From Serratia inhibens (lineage in GTDB: Bacteria > Pseudomonadota > Gammaproteobacteria > Enterobacterales > Enterobacteriaceae): a stretch of DNA of 64,000 nt. The position numbers and the translations under genes were made by a program. The notes beneath the pieces are model-generated. The model was not told the DNA's origin and ran no database searches. It was given only the letters and a program-made list of their open reading frames with translations. Positions within the stretch are counted from its first letter, which is position 1; each line of letters opens with the position of its first letter. Shown here piece after piece: positions 54,084 through 63,910 of the stretch. The stretch covers positions 372,001 through 436,000 of the forward strand of contig NZ_QYYG01000001.1 of the NCBI RefSeq assembly GCF_003591175.1, given 5' to 3'.

Positions 54084-54503
54084 GCTACCCCCTCGATTAA
54101 AAAAATAAGGCTGAAAATTGTCCACCCCTTAGTTATATACGGTAAATATTCGCAAGAAATTAATGAAACTAAAGAAACTCGCTTTTTACAGGCCGCCCCT
54201 TCTTAGGGGGTGCTTCAGGATCCGTCGGAAAAGTAGTTTAGGCAGATAACGACTAAACAATGCCGTAACTATCGATAAATAATCAGTCGGTTATAGCGCC
54301 GGTTAAATTGCATTAAAAATCGTTTTAACCGCTGCAAATATCTTCTTCATTGGCACGCTTACCGTACCGAATCAGAGATACGCTGCGAGAAGCCCGTCCG
54401 CGACCCTGGGCCAGACGGCGCTACCCAGTCGCTGCCCGGCGCGATAATATGGCCCGTATAATCCTGTCGCCGCCTCAGACCGGTCATTTTTACAGTGGAA
54501 CTC
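54084..54503. other. 420-bp divergent intergenic region
   Basis: No gene is visible. TATAAT at about 54456 in front of the dipeptidase gene is a fair -10 candidate. The 5' side must hold the hydrolase promoter. Confidence 0.4.
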
Positions 54504-55553
54504 ATGACAATTTTATCCCCCTTGCCTGTTTTTGACGGCCATAACGATTTGCTGCTCAAGCTTTGGCTGGATCACCCAGACGATCCCGTTGCTGCCTTTT
54601 ACTCCAGGGTGGAAAACGGTCATCTGGACTTTGCGCGCATGAAACGCGGCGGATTTTTCGGCGGGTTATTTGCGGTATTCATCCCCCCGGTGAGCTATGT
54701 CGCGCAGATGCGTAACCAGACCGAAGAGCAAGCTCTCGCCAGTTACGATCCGTTGGCGATCACCGAAGCGCAGATCGCCATAATGTATCGGTTGGAACAA
54801 GCCTCTGAAGGCCGACTGCGAATATGCCGCACCCTCAGTGAGATAGAATATTGCCGGCGCCATCAGCTCATTGCCGCAGTGCTGCATATCGAAGGCGCCG
54901 GCGCATTGGATGCAGAGCTGACGCGCCTCGATCGGTTTTATGATTTGGGTGTACGCAGTATTGGGCCTTTCTGGAATCTGCCCAATGCGTTCGGCGAAGG
55001 CGTCACCGGGTCATTTCCCGGATCCCCGGACAGTGGTGCGGGTTTAACGCCGGCAGGTAAAGCGCTCATCCGCGCCTGCAATCAGCGCCGTATCATGCTC
55101 GACGTTTCGCACATGAATGAAAAAGCCTTTTGGGACACGGCCGCGCTCAGCAACCGCCCTCTGGTCGCCACTCACTCAAATGCCCATACATTGTGCCCGC
55201 AACCACGCAATCTGACCGATGCACAATTGGAAACTATCGCGCAAAGCAATGGTTTCGTTGGGGTTAATTTCGGTACTGCGTTTCTTCGCGCTGACGGAAA
55301 ACGTGACAGTGCAACGACACCTTTGACAGAAATTGTTAAACACATTGAGTTTTTGATCGCTAAACTTGGTGAAGATCGCGTCGGATTCGGTTCTGACTTC
55401 GATGGGGTGAACATTCCGCAACAGCTTGGTGACGTAAGCGGTTTACCGCACCTGATGCAAGCAATGTCGCATGCAGGTTTTGATGACCGGTTATTGGAGA
55501 AATTGGCCTGGCGTAATTGGCTCAGAACCTTGGCCGCTTCGTGGGGCGAATAA
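54504..55553 (+). CDS. membrane-dipeptidase-like peptidase, M19
   Basis: A 349-residue M19 zinc dipeptidase. Metal ligands are visible in order: PVFDGHNDLL (His and Asp), the bridging Glu in HIEGAGALD, His in DVSHMNEKAF and His in ATHSNAH. GFGSDFDG follows, with the late conserved Asp. ATG 54504 has GGAA upstream. It lies 120 bases ahead of pqqA on the same strand; a peptidase next to pqq is interesting because the cofactor is cut from a peptide, but M19 enzymes act on dipeptides and a direct role is only a guess. Confidence 0.88.
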   Translation: MTILSPLPVFDGHNDLLLKLWLDHPDDPVAAFYSRVENGHLDFARMKRGGFFGGLFAVFIPPVSYVAQMRNQTEEQALASYDPLAITEAQIAIMYRLEQASEGRLRICRTLSEIEYCRRHQLIAAVLHIEGAGALDAELTRLDRFYDLGVRSIGPFWNLPNAFGEGVTGSFPGSPDSGAGLTPAGKALIRACNQRRIMLDVSHMNEKAFWDTAALSNRPLVATHSNAHTLCPQPRNLTDAQLETIAQSNGFVGVNFGTAFLRADGKRDSATTPLTEIVKHIEFLIAKLGEDRVGFGSDFDGVNIPQQLGDVSGLPHLMQAMSHAGFDDRLLEKLAWRNWLRTLAASWGE

Positions 55554-55675
55554 AAAACTTACCTTTATAAGGTTGCGAATTTCATCATATTTCATCAACA
55601 TCTGGGCCGCGTCGGGTGAGATCGATTTTGTTGCCTGACTTGTCCCATCTTGATTCACACAACAGGAGTACCGCT

Positions 55676-55753
55676 ATGACAACTTGGAGCAAACCAGAAT
55701 TTGTTGATCTGCGTCTGGGGCTGGAAGTAACACTGTACATTTCCAACCGTTAA
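55676..55753 (+). CDS. pqqA: PQQ precursor peptide
   Basis: A 25-codon gene with AGGAG upstream. The peptide begins [18 protein letters not shown] and contains the required Glu17 and Tyr21 (EVTLY), which PqqE joins by a C-C bond and which end up as the cofactor pyrroloquinoline quinone. Typical PqqA is 22-29 residues. First gene of pqqABCDEF. Confidence 0.97.
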   Translation: MTTWSKPEFVDLRLGLEVTLYISNR

Positions 55754-55764
55754 TCGCCCCGTCT

Positions 55765-55785
55765 GCCCGTTCCCCTGGAGCGGGC
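55765..55785 (+). terminator. hairpin between pqqA and pqqB (partial terminator)
   Basis: GCCCGTTCC/GGAGCGGGC forms a 9-bp stem (one G-T pair) with a 3-base loop, followed by the pyrimidine-rich ACTTCTTTTCCTCTTTTCC. It would stabilise or partly end the pqqA transcript, so that precursor peptide is made in excess of the enzymes. Confidence 0.7.
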
Positions 55786-55814
55786 ACTTCTTTTCCTCTT
55801 TTCCTGGTCAATAC

Positions 55815-56726
55815 ATGCAGATTAAAGTTCTCGGCTCTGCAGCAGGCGGCGGTTTTCCACAATGGAACTGCAACTGCAAAAACTGTCAGGGGGTACGCGA
55901 CAAGACGCTCAACGCCTCGCCCCGGACGCAATCCTCGATTGCCATCAGCGACGACGGTAAAAACTGGGTGCTGTGCAACGCCTCTCCCGATATTTGCCAA
56001 CAACTGCTTGCTGCGCCTGAATTGAATAACCCCGACGTGCTTCGCGGTACCGGCATCGGCGCCATTATCCTGACCGACAGCCAAATCGATCACAGTGCAG
56101 GTTTACTCAGTTTGCGCGAAGGTTGCCCACACCAGGTTTGGTGCACCCGTGAAGTTCACGACGATCTCAACACCGGTTTCCCGGTCTTTACCATGCTTTC
56201 TCATTGGAATGGCGGCTTGATTCATCACCCTGTCGTTCCGCTGGAATCGTTCCAGACGGCGGTTTGCCCAAGGATCCGCTTCACCGCAATACCGATCTTG
56301 AGCAATGCGCCGCCTTATTCTCGCTATCGCAATCGCCCGCTGCCAGGCCACAACGTCGCCCTGTTTATTGAAGATACGCTGCGCGGCACCAGCCTGCTCT
56401 ACGCCCCCGGCCTTGGCGAGCCGGACGATGCGTTGCTCCCCTGGCTACAGCGTGCAGATTGCCTGCTGATCGACGGTACCTTGTGGCGTGACAATGAGTT
56501 GGCCAGCCTCGGTGTCGGCCACAACACCGGCAAAGACATGGGCCATCTGGCGCTGGCCGAAGAACAGGGGCTGGCGGCATTGCTCGGCAGCCTGCCGGCC
56601 AAACGCAAGATCCTGATCCACATTAACAATACCAATCCCATTCTTGACGAAGACTCCGCTGAGCGCCAAAGCCTGACCGACGCCGGCATTGAAGTGAGTT
56701 GGGACGGAATGAACATTGAACTGTAG
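55815..56726 (+). CDS. pqqB: PqqB, metallo-beta-lactamase-fold oxygenase
   Basis: A 303-residue protein of normal PqqB length. It starts [19 protein letters not shown], the family signature, with the Cys-rich [11 protein letters not shown] and the metal region [12 protein letters not shown], then [16 protein letters not shown]. It is proposed to hydroxylate the Glu-Tyr intermediate before PqqC acts. Second enzyme gene of the operon, nine bases before pqqC. Confidence 0.95.
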   Translation: MQIKVLGSAAGGGFPQWNCNCKNCQGVRDKTLNASPRTQSSIAISDDGKNWVLCNASPDICQQLLAAPELNNPDVLRGTGIGAIILTDSQIDHSAGLLSLREGCPHQVWCTREVHDDLNTGFPVFTMLSHWNGGLIHHPVVPLESFQTAVCPRIRFTAIPILSNAPPYSRYRNRPLPGHNVALFIEDTLRGTSLLYAPGLGEPDDALLPWLQRADCLLIDGTLWRDNELASLGVGHNTGKDMGHLALAEEQGLAALLGSLPAKRKILIHINNTNPILDEDSAERQSLTDAGIEVSWDGMNIEL

Positions 56727-56735
56727 GTGAGTACC

Positions 56736-57491
56736 ATGACACAGCAACAGCCACTCTCGGCAGCGGCGTTCGAAGCGGCGCTGCGCGCCAAAGGCGCCTA
56801 TTATCATATCCATCACCCGTATCACATCGCGATGCACAACGGTGAAGCGACGCGGGAACAGATCCAGGGCTGGGTGGCTAACCGCTTTTATTATCAGACC
56901 AGCATTCCGATCAAGGATGCGGCGATCATGGCCAACTGCCCGCAACCGCACACACGGCGCAAATGGGTGCAGCGCATTCTCGATCACGACGGATACGGCG
57001 ATAGCGAAGGCGGCATTGAAGCCTGGCTGCGCCTCGGCGAGGCGGTAGGCCTTGAGCGCGACGTCCTGCTGTCTGAGGAGTTGGTGTTGCCGGGTGTGCG
57101 CTTTGCGGTGGATGCCTACGTCAACTTCGCTCGCCGCGCATGCTGGCAAGAAGCGGCATGCAGTTCGCTGACCGAACTGTTTGCGCCGCAAATCCACCAG
57201 TCGCGTCTTGATAGCTGGCCGCAGCATTATCCGTGGATTGATGCGGAAGGTTACGATTACTTCCGCAGCCGTCTGGGGCAAGCCAACCGCGACGTTGAGC
57301 ACGGCTTGGCGCTGGCGCTGGATTATTGCGATACCGTGGAGAAACAACAACGCATGCTGGAGATCCTGCAGTTCAAACTGGATATCCTCTGGAGCATGCT
57401 GGATGCCATGAGCATGGCTTATACCCTTAACAGGCCCCCTTACCACTGCGTGACCGACGCGCGGGTGTGGCATAACCGGAGGTTGGTGTAA
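56736..57491 (+). CDS. pqqC: pyrroloquinoline-quinone synthase
   Basis: A 251-residue helical, cofactor-free oxidase that performs the last ring closure and eight-electron oxidation of PQQ. Family stretches: [51 protein letters not shown] and [19 protein letters not shown] with its active-site His and Arg. ATG 56736 is chosen (AGGTGAG just upstream) over GTG 56727. Its stop overlaps the start of pqqD. Confidence 0.96.
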   Translation: MTQQQPLSAAAFEAALRAKGAYYHIHHPYHIAMHNGEATREQIQGWVANRFYYQTSIPIKDAAIMANCPQPHTRRKWVQRILDHDGYGDSEGGIEAWLRLGEAVGLERDVLLSEELVLPGVRFAVDAYVNFARRACWQEAACSSLTELFAPQIHQSRLDSWPQHYPWIDAEGYDYFRSRLGQANRDVEHGLALALDYCDTVEKQQRMLEILQFKLDILWSMLDAMSMAYTLNRPPYHCVTDARVWHNRRLV

Positions 57492-57769
57492 TGACGCTGA
57501 ACCGAGAACAAACCCCGTTATTCCGGCGCGGTTATCGCCTGCAATGGGAAGAAGTGCAAAATAGCCATGTCATTCTCTATCCGGAGGGCATGGCCAAGCT
57601 GAACGAAAGCGCTGCACTCATTTTGCAACTGGTCGATGGCAAGTCGACGCTGAATGACATCATTGGCCAACTGAATGCCCGTTTCCCGGAGGCGCAGGGG
57701 TTGGCGGACGACGTAGTCGAGTTTTTCCAACGCGCCTATGCGCAAAAATGGGTGATTTTCCGTGACTGA
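57491..57769 (+). CDS. pqqD: PqqA-binding chaperone PqqD
   Basis: A 92-residue peptide-binding protein of the RRE (RiPP recognition) fold that presents PqqA to PqqE. Typical: [42 protein letters not shown] and [16 protein letters not shown]. The ATG overlaps the pqqC stop (TAATG) and the end overlaps pqqE by eight bases, so translation is coupled. Confidence 0.96.
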   Translation: MTLNREQTPLFRRGYRLQWEEVQNSHVILYPEGMAKLNESAALILQLVDGKSTLNDIIGQLNARFPEAQGLADDVVEFFQRAYAQKWVIFRD

Positions 57770-58901
57770 CATAACCGCCGCCCCTGCGGTGAATCCCCCG
57801 CTCTGGCTGTTGGCGGAGCTGACTTACCGCTGCCCGTTGCAATGCCCCTACTGTTCCAATCCGCTCGATTTTGCCGCCCAGGAGCAAGAGCTGACCACCG
57901 AACAGTGGATTGACGTGTTCCGCCAGGCTAGGGCAATGGGCAGCGTACAGTTGGGCTTTTCCGGCGGTGAGCCGCTGGTACGCAAGGATTTGCCCGAGCT
58001 GATCGCCGCCGCGCGCGATCTGGGTTTTTATACCAACCTGATCACCTCCGGTATCGGGCTGACCGAGAAAAAACTGCAAACCTTCGCGGACGCCGGGTTG
58101 GACCATATCCAGATCAGTTTTCAAGCCAGCGATGAAACGCTGAATGCTGCACTGGCGGGATCCGCCAAGGCATTCCAGCAGAAATTGGCGATGGCGAAAG
58201 CGGTTAAGGCACTCGGCTACCCGATGGTGCTCAACTTCGTGCTGCATCGCCACAATATCGATCAAATAGACCGCATCATCGAGCTGGCCATTCAACTGGA
58301 AGCCGACGATGTCGAACTGGCGACCTGTCAGTTCTATGGCTGGGCGCAGTTAAACCGCGAAGGCCTGCTGCCGACCCGCGAACAAATTGCGCGTGCGGAA
58401 GAGGTCGTGAAGCGTTACCGCGAAAAAATGCGCGACAGCGGTAATCTGGCAAACCTGCTGTTCGTCACGCCCGATTATTACGAAGAACGGCCTAAAGGGT
58501 GCATGGGCGGCTGGGGCGCGATATTTCTGAGCGTGACGCCGGAAGGCATGGCGTTGCCCTGCCACAGCGCGCGTCAATTGCCGGTAAAGTTCCCTTCGGT
58601 GCTGGAACATGACTTGCAACACATCTGGTATCACTCCTTTGGTTTTAATCGCTATCGGGGCTATGACTGGATGCCGGAGCCGTGCCGTTCCTGCTCCGAG
58701 AAAGAGAAAGATTACGGCGGTTGTCGCTGCCAGGCGTTCATGCTGACCGGCGACGCCCAAAATGCCGACCCTGTGTGTTCTAAATCGCCGCACCACGGCA
58801 CCATATTGGCCGCACGCGAGGCCGCCAACCATACGCAAATCGGGATTGAGCAACTGCGTTTTCGCAACGCCGCCAACTCGAAGTTAATCTTCAAAGGCTA
58901 A
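57762..58901 (+). CDS. pqqE: PqqA peptide cyclase, radical SAM
   Basis: A 379-residue radical-SAM/SPASM enzyme that links Glu and Tyr of PqqA. The cluster motif is CPLQCPYC (Cys24, Cys28, Cys31), followed by [10 protein letters not shown]. Auxiliary-cluster Cys residues are in the C-terminal part ([30 protein letters not shown]). GTG start inside the end of pqqD. Confidence 0.97.
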   Translation: MTDITAAPAVNPPLWLLAELTYRCPLQCPYCSNPLDFAAQEQELTTEQWIDVFRQARAMGSVQLGFSGGEPLVRKDLPELIAAARDLGFYTNLITSGIGLTEKKLQTFADAGLDHIQISFQASDETLNAALAGSAKAFQQKLAMAKAVKALGYPMVLNFVLHRHNIDQIDRIIELAIQLEADDVELATCQFYGWAQLNREGLLPTREQIARAEEVVKRYREKMRDSGNLANLLFVTPDYYEERPKGCMGGWGAIFLSVTPEGMALPCHSARQLPVKFPSVLEHDLQHIWYHSFGFNRYRGYDWMPEPCRSCSEKEKDYGGCRCQAFMLTGDAQNADPVCSKSPHHGTILAAREAANHTQIGIEQLRFRNAANSKLIFKG

Positions 58902-58904
58902 ATC

Positions 58905-61235
58905 ATGGGACGTCACGCCTCATCTGTGCGACTCGGCAACGGATTGCGAGTCAATCTGATCAGCGATCCCGCAGCGACCCGCGCCGCCGCGCTGATGCAG
59001 GTCGATGCGGGCAGCTACCACGAACCGCTCGCATGGCCGGGGCTGGCGCATCTGCTTGAACATATGCTGTTTCGCGGCAGCGAACGATTCCAGGCACGAG
59101 AAGGCTTAATGAACTGGGCACCTTCTCAGGGAGGGCGTCTTAACGCCACCACTCATGCGACGCATACTTTCTTCTTTTTTGAAGTCGGCCCCGAGCAATT
59201 TGATGCCGGCATTGACCGTCTGATCGATATGCTGATCGCCCCGCTGCTGGCAACTGACGCGCTGGATCAAGAGGCGGATATCATTGACGCCGAATATCAA
59301 TTACTGCGCACGGAGGGAGAAACACTCTGTGAGGCGGCACAGCAGCAGGCCTTTGACGGCATCGCGGCGATGCATCGCTTCCATATCGGCAACCGCGCCG
59401 GCTTTGGCAAGGATATGGCGGTGCTGCGCTCTGCGCTGCAACAGTTTTATCAACGGCATTACAACGCCACTAACATGACGTTGTGGCTGCAAGGGCCCCA
59501 GTCGCCGGATCAATTACGCGCCATGGCCGAAGAATATGGCGCGCGCATTGCCAGGGGGAGTTGCCATCCAGCGCCGGCCGTCTCACAGGCTGTTCCGATA
59601 GGCGACCGCACGCTCGATTTGCCTGGCGCACCGCAGTTGCGATTGACCTTTGCCCTCAATCAACAACCGGCAACACAGCGCCAATGGCTGCGGTTGTTGG
59701 AGTGCCTGCTGCTGGATGAAGCGCCTGGCGGCCTGATGGCCTGGCTGCGCGCAGAGGAATACTGCGACGCTGTCAGGCTAATTCACGCAACATGCGGCGA
59801 GGCCTGTTCACTGCTCACGCTGGCGTTCACCGTTATTCAGGGCTCAACCGCAGAAGCGGCGGCCATTGAAGCCGCTCTGTTTAACTGGTTGCAGCAATTG
59901 ACCTGCCTGACCGAACGCCAGCGCGAGCATTATAGCCGTCTGGCGAATCGGGCATTTGACCGCCTTGCCCCACTCGATCAATTACGGGCGAACGCCTTCG
60001 GTCTGCCGCCGGTGCAAGCGACCGACCATTGGGCAGAACAGATCGCCATGCTTTCGTCTGCCCCAATGAGCCGTTTATCTGTACGACCCGGTGCCGGCGG
60101 CGAAGTCACCGAGTATCGAGGGTTGCCTTTAAAACTGACCCTATTCCATCCGCAAAGCGCGCCGCCTGCCAATGCACGCTTCACTTTCTTCCCTGTAGAC
60201 GCCGCATCTCCACCTGGTGCAACCCCGCCCGCCGGCCACGCACCGTTAAAACATCTGCCTCAGGATGAGGGTTCTCCCGTTTTGCTGTTGCGGCCCGCGC
60301 CGGATGTGCTTTTTGAGGAACAACGGGGTTATCTCCTGCAATCGGCATTGCGTACCCTGGCGGCAGAGTTGGCGCATCAGGATGGGCATCTGAGCGTCGA
60401 ACGTCACCAGGGAGTGTGGTTACTGCAACTGGCCGGAGAGGATACCTTGATGTGCCGCGCCGTCACCGCCATCAACCGCAGGCTGGCGGCGATGTCACCC
60501 GCAATGCAGCGTGACGCAACCAGAACCTGCCGGCGTGCGCAGGCGCGGGAACAAGGCGACATCGCCATCCGTCGATTATTGGCGCAGTTGCCGGCCGCAT
60601 TGTCGGCAGGATTAACGCCGGGCCTCGTGAGCTGGCAAGCCACGCTGGTCGGCGGGAATGAGGTTTTACGACAAGAGTTGGCGCATTCGCTCAATGATTT
60701 TCCCGAGCCGATCGTTCCCGTCGGGGAATACCGCATTCGTACTCGTGCAGAGCGCGTCGCACTCGCGGAGAACGGCGATGAAAACGCTCGGTTACTGTTT
60801 TATCCGCTGCCGGAAACATCGGCCGGCGCGCGTTGGGCGCTACAACTGCTGGCGCAGCTTTATGCCCCGCGCTATTTCCAGCGTCTGCGCGTCGATCAAA
60901 ATATTGGTTATGTCGTGCACTGTGCCTATTATCGCTGCGTCGACGTCGAAGGTATTTTCTTTGCGTTACAATCCCCCAAATATACCGTTGCGCAGCTGGA
61001 TCATTATACCGCAACTTTTTTGCAGCAAATGGAACGGGAATTGGCGCAGTTAAGCGACCGAGAACTGGCCGAAGCAAGAAATATCCTTCTGCGCAGGCAG
61101 CCCCACGGTGGCGTTCCTGGCTTTCAGAATGCACGCGAAAATGTCTTGGAAAACCATCCACCGCCTGAATATCTGGAGCAGATTGACCAGAATGCGTTGT
61201 CCTTCTGGCACCGCCGCATCTTCGCGTCGTTATAA
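58905..61235 (+). CDS. pqqF: PqqF, M16 zinc protease
   Basis: A 776-residue insulinase-family protease, as in Klebsiella (about 760). The inverted zinc site HLLEH is at residues 49-53 (HxxEH), with the further Glu in EADIIDAEYQLL. The second, inactive-type half follows (LLLRPAPDVLFEEQRGYLLQ; ARYFQRLR-like RYFQRLRVDQNIGYVVH). It trims or removes the processed PqqA. It begins three bases after pqqE and ends the operon. Confidence 0.93.
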   Translation: MGRHASSVRLGNGLRVNLISDPAATRAAALMQVDAGSYHEPLAWPGLAHLLEHMLFRGSERFQAREGLMNWAPSQGGRLNATTHATHTFFFFEVGPEQFDAGIDRLIDMLIAPLLATDALDQEADIIDAEYQLLRTEGETLCEAAQQQAFDGIAAMHRFHIGNRAGFGKDMAVLRSALQQFYQRHYNATNMTLWLQGPQSPDQLRAMAEEYGARIARGSCHPAPAVSQAVPIGDRTLDLPGAPQLRLTFALNQQPATQRQWLRLLECLLLDEAPGGLMAWLRAEEYCDAVRLIHATCGEACSLLTLAFTVIQGSTAEAAAIEAALFNWLQQLTCLTERQREHYSRLANRAFDRLAPLDQLRANAFGLPPVQATDHWAEQIAMLSSAPMSRLSVRPGAGGEVTEYRGLPLKLTLFHPQSAPPANARFTFFPVDAASPPGATPPAGHAPLKHLPQDEGSPVLLLRPAPDVLFEEQRGYLLQSALRTLAAELAHQDGHLSVERHQGVWLLQLAGEDTLMCRAVTAINRRLAAMSPAMQRDATRTCRRAQAREQGDIAIRRLLAQLPAALSAGLTPGLVSWQATLVGGNEVLRQELAHSLNDFPEPIVPVGEYRIRTRAERVALAENGDENARLLFYPLPETSAGARWALQLLAQLYAPRYFQRLRVDQNIGYVVHCAYYRCVDVEGIFFALQSPKYTVAQLDHYTATFLQQMERELAQLSDRELAEARNILLRRQPHGGVPGFQNARENVLENHPPPEYLEQIDQNALSFWHRRIFASL

Positions 61236-61327
61236 AATTGAGTAATATCCTGGTTTGAAAGCAACATATCCTTAACAGCCTAACGAATCAAATGGTACAA
61301 TTCGGCACATTCACTGTTTAATTTTTT

Positions 61328-61361
61328 GCTCCGCGCCCTGCCTCAATGCAGGGTGCGGAGC
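61328..61361 (+). promoter_or_regulatory. strong hairpin in the gcd leader
   Basis: GCTCCGCGCCCTGC and GCAGGGTGCGGAGC pair over 14 bp (one mismatch) with a 6-base loop. There is no T-run after it on the plus strand, so it is not a plain terminator. It lies 60 bases ahead of the gcd start and could protect the message or hinder read-through from pqqF. Confidence 0.55.
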
Positions 61362-61420
61362 AACGATTACACTTTGGTAAACGAGTCGTAAGACACATTA
61401 TTTTCGGAGACTGCCTGAAC

Positions 61421-63856
61421 ATGTCTGATTCAACTACCCGGCCGGGTATAAAACTTAAATTATGGTGTTGTTTATTAGGGGTAATTCTTGCCGTTACCGG
61501 CTTATTTTTCGCCATTGCCGGCGGAAAGTTAGTCTCGCTCGGCGGCAGCGCCTACTTCCTGATTGCCGGTATCGTCACCCTGCTTTCCGCCGTTCAATTC
61601 TTCCGCCGCAAATCTTCGGCAGTCACGCTGTTCCTGCTGGTTTTCATCGGCACGCTGATTTGGTCAGTGGCCGACGCCGGTTTTGATTTCTGGCCCCTGA
61701 TTTCACGGCTGATGGTACCAACCGGCCTGATGATTCTGGCCTTCCTTAGCTGGCCCGCGCTGCGTAAACCGGAAGGGAAATCGCCGCTGGCGAAACTCTC
61801 TTATCTGCTCTCCGCCGTGCTGGCTGTGGGTATGGTCGGCGCCTTCGTGCAGATGTTCCAGCCGCACCCCACCGTCGCTTTCAGCGGCCAGCAGTTGCCG
61901 TTGATCCCGGTAGATAAAGCCAAACAGCAAAAAGACTGGGACAACTACGGCAATACTCCAGGCGGCAGCCGTTTCGTGGCGCTGGACCAGATTACCCGCG
62001 ACAACGTGAAAGATCTGAAAGTCGCCTGGACCTTCCACACCGGCGATACGCCGATCAGCCCTGGCGGTAACGGCGCAGAAGACCAGCAGACGCCGCTGCA
62101 AATCGGCAATCGCATCTTCCTGTGTACGCCGCACAACAACATCATCGCCGTTGAAGCCGACAGCGGGAAAGAGATCTGGAAGCGTGAAATCAACGCGCAA
62201 TCGCAGGTCTGGAACCGCTGCCGCGGCCTGGCCTACTTCGACGCCACCAAAACCCTGCCACAACCGACTGTCCCAGGCTCAACCCCTGCGGCACCGGTTC
62301 AGCTTGCCGCCGGTGACAGCTGCCAGCGCCGTATTCTGATGAACACCATCGATGCGCGTCTGGTCGCGATCAACGCCGATAACGGCGAGTTCTGTCAGAA
62401 CTTTGGCAACAACGGCATCGTCGATCTGAAAGCCGGCCTGGGCGATGCCTCGGATCCGAAATACCAGCTGACCTCCGCCCCTACGCTGGCGGGCACTACC
62501 GTCGTCGTGGGTGGCCGCGTGGCCGATAACGTGCAAACCGACATGCCTGGCGGCGTGCTGCGCGGTTTTAACGTGATCACCGGTGAAATGCGCTGGGCGT
62601 TCGACCCAGGCAATCAAGAGCCGAATGCGGCGTTGAAACCGGGCCAGACCTTTGTGCGCAGCACGCCGAACTCCTGGGCACCGATGTCCTACGACCCGGC
62701 GATGAACACCGTGTTCATGCCGATGGGCAGCTCCTCTGTGGACCTTTGGGGCGCGAACCGCAATGCGCTGGACCACAAATACGGCGCGTCCATTCTGGCG
62801 CTCGATGCGACAACCGGGAAAGAAAAGTGGGTTTATCAGACCGTACATAACGATCTGTGGGACTTCGATGTCCCGATGCAGCCTAGCCTGATCGATTTCC
62901 CGATGAAGGACGGCACCACTCGCCCTGCACTGGTCTTCGGCGGTAAAACCGGGCAGATCTTCGTGCTGGATCGCCACACCGGCAAGCCACTGACCGAAGT
63001 GAAAGAGCTGCCGGTGAAAACCCGCAACATTCCGGGCGAGCAGTATTCGGCGACGCAGCCCTTCTCTGTCGGCATGCCGCAGATTGGCGCTGAAAAGTTG
63101 ACCGAATCCGACATGTGGGGTGCAACGCCGTTCGATCAGTTGATGTGCCGCATCAGCTTTAAATCGATGCGTTATGATGGCCTGTTCACCGCGCCGGACA
63201 CCGATCTCTCGCTCAGCTTCCCGGGTTCGCTGGGCGGTATGAACTGGGGTGGATTGTCTGTCGATCCGAACAACCACTACATCTTCGCCAACGATATGCG
63301 TTTGGGTCTGTGGGTGCAGATGATCCCGCAAAAAACCGACGCCAACGCGCCGGCCAGCAACGGCGGCGAATCGGTTAACGCCGGTATGGGCGCCGTGCCG
63401 TTAAAAGGCACCCCTTACGGCGTCAACAAGAACCGCTTTATGTCACCGCTGGGCATTCCGTGCCAGAAACCGCCGTTCGGCACCCTGTCCGCTATCGATC
63501 TGAAAACCCAGAAAGTGGTGTGGCAAGTTCCGGCCGGTACGGTACAAGATACCGGGCCATTCGGCATTAAAATGCGCGCCCCGATGCCGGTAGGCATGCC
63601 AACGTTGGGCGGCACGCTGGCAACCCAGGGCGGGCTGGTGTTTATCGCCGGCACCCAGGATTACTACCTGCGGGCATTTGATTCATCCACCGGTAAAGAA
63701 GTATGGAAAGCTCGTCTGCCGGTCGGCAGCGGCGGCACTCCGATGAGCTACGTCTCACCGACCACCGGTAAGCAGTACATTCTGATCTCCGCCGGCGGAG
63801 CACGCCAGTCACCGGACCGTGGCGACTACGTGATCGCCTACGCGCTTGATAAGTAA
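61421..63856 (+). CDS. gcd: PQQ-dependent membrane glucose dehydrogenase
   Basis: An 811-residue inner-membrane quinoprotein that oxidises glucose to gluconolactone in the periplasm and feeds electrons to ubiquinone. Five hydrophobic helices occupy the first ~145 residues (LWCCLLGVILAVTGLFFAIAG and on). The PQQ beta-propeller follows, with NYGNTPGGSRFVALDQI, the Cys/Arg region SQVWNRCRGLAYFD and several tryptophan-docking repeats such as GGLSVDPNNHYIFAND. ATG 61421 fits E. coli Gcd (796). It directly follows the pqq operon, so cofactor and user are made side by side. Confidence 0.95.
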   Translation: MSDSTTRPGIKLKLWCCLLGVILAVTGLFFAIAGGKLVSLGGSAYFLIAGIVTLLSAVQFFRRKSSAVTLFLLVFIGTLIWSVADAGFDFWPLISRLMVPTGLMILAFLSWPALRKPEGKSPLAKLSYLLSAVLAVGMVGAFVQMFQPHPTVAFSGQQLPLIPVDKAKQQKDWDNYGNTPGGSRFVALDQITRDNVKDLKVAWTFHTGDTPISPGGNGAEDQQTPLQIGNRIFLCTPHNNIIAVEADSGKEIWKREINAQSQVWNRCRGLAYFDATKTLPQPTVPGSTPAAPVQLAAGDSCQRRILMNTIDARLVAINADNGEFCQNFGNNGIVDLKAGLGDASDPKYQLTSAPTLAGTTVVVGGRVADNVQTDMPGGVLRGFNVITGEMRWAFDPGNQEPNAALKPGQTFVRSTPNSWAPMSYDPAMNTVFMPMGSSSVDLWGANRNALDHKYGASILALDATTGKEKWVYQTVHNDLWDFDVPMQPSLIDFPMKDGTTRPALVFGGKTGQIFVLDRHTGKPLTEVKELPVKTRNIPGEQYSATQPFSVGMPQIGAEKLTESDMWGATPFDQLMCRISFKSMRYDGLFTAPDTDLSLSFPGSLGGMNWGGLSVDPNNHYIFANDMRLGLWVQMIPQKTDANAPASNGGESVNAGMGAVPLKGTPYGVNKNRFMSPLGIPCQKPPFGTLSAIDLKTQKVVWQVPAGTVQDTGPFGIKMRAPMPVGMPTLGGTLATQGGLVFIAGTQDYYLRAFDSSTGKEVWKARLPVGSGGTPMSYVSPTTGKQYILISAGGARQSPDRGDYVIAYALDK

Positions 63857-63875
63857 CGCTCAAGGTTCGCAATAA

Positions 63876-63910
63876 CAAAACGCCCCTTTCACATGACAGG
63901 GGCGTTTTTT
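63876..63910 (+). terminator. terminator of gcd
   Basis: ACGCCCCT/AGGGGCGT stem within an A-rich and T-rich frame, ending TTTTTT. The last 90 bases of the window hold no recognisable gene. Confidence 0.92.

Noticed and set aside
55815..56726. PqqB read as a generic metallo-beta-lactamase hydrolase
   Set aside because: The N-terminal signature and its position between pqqA and pqqC identify it as PqqB.
62279..63331. 350-codon frame opposite gcd
   Set aside because: Antisense shadow of a highly conserved, GC-rich gene; the text is rich in His and Arg as expected for such shadows.
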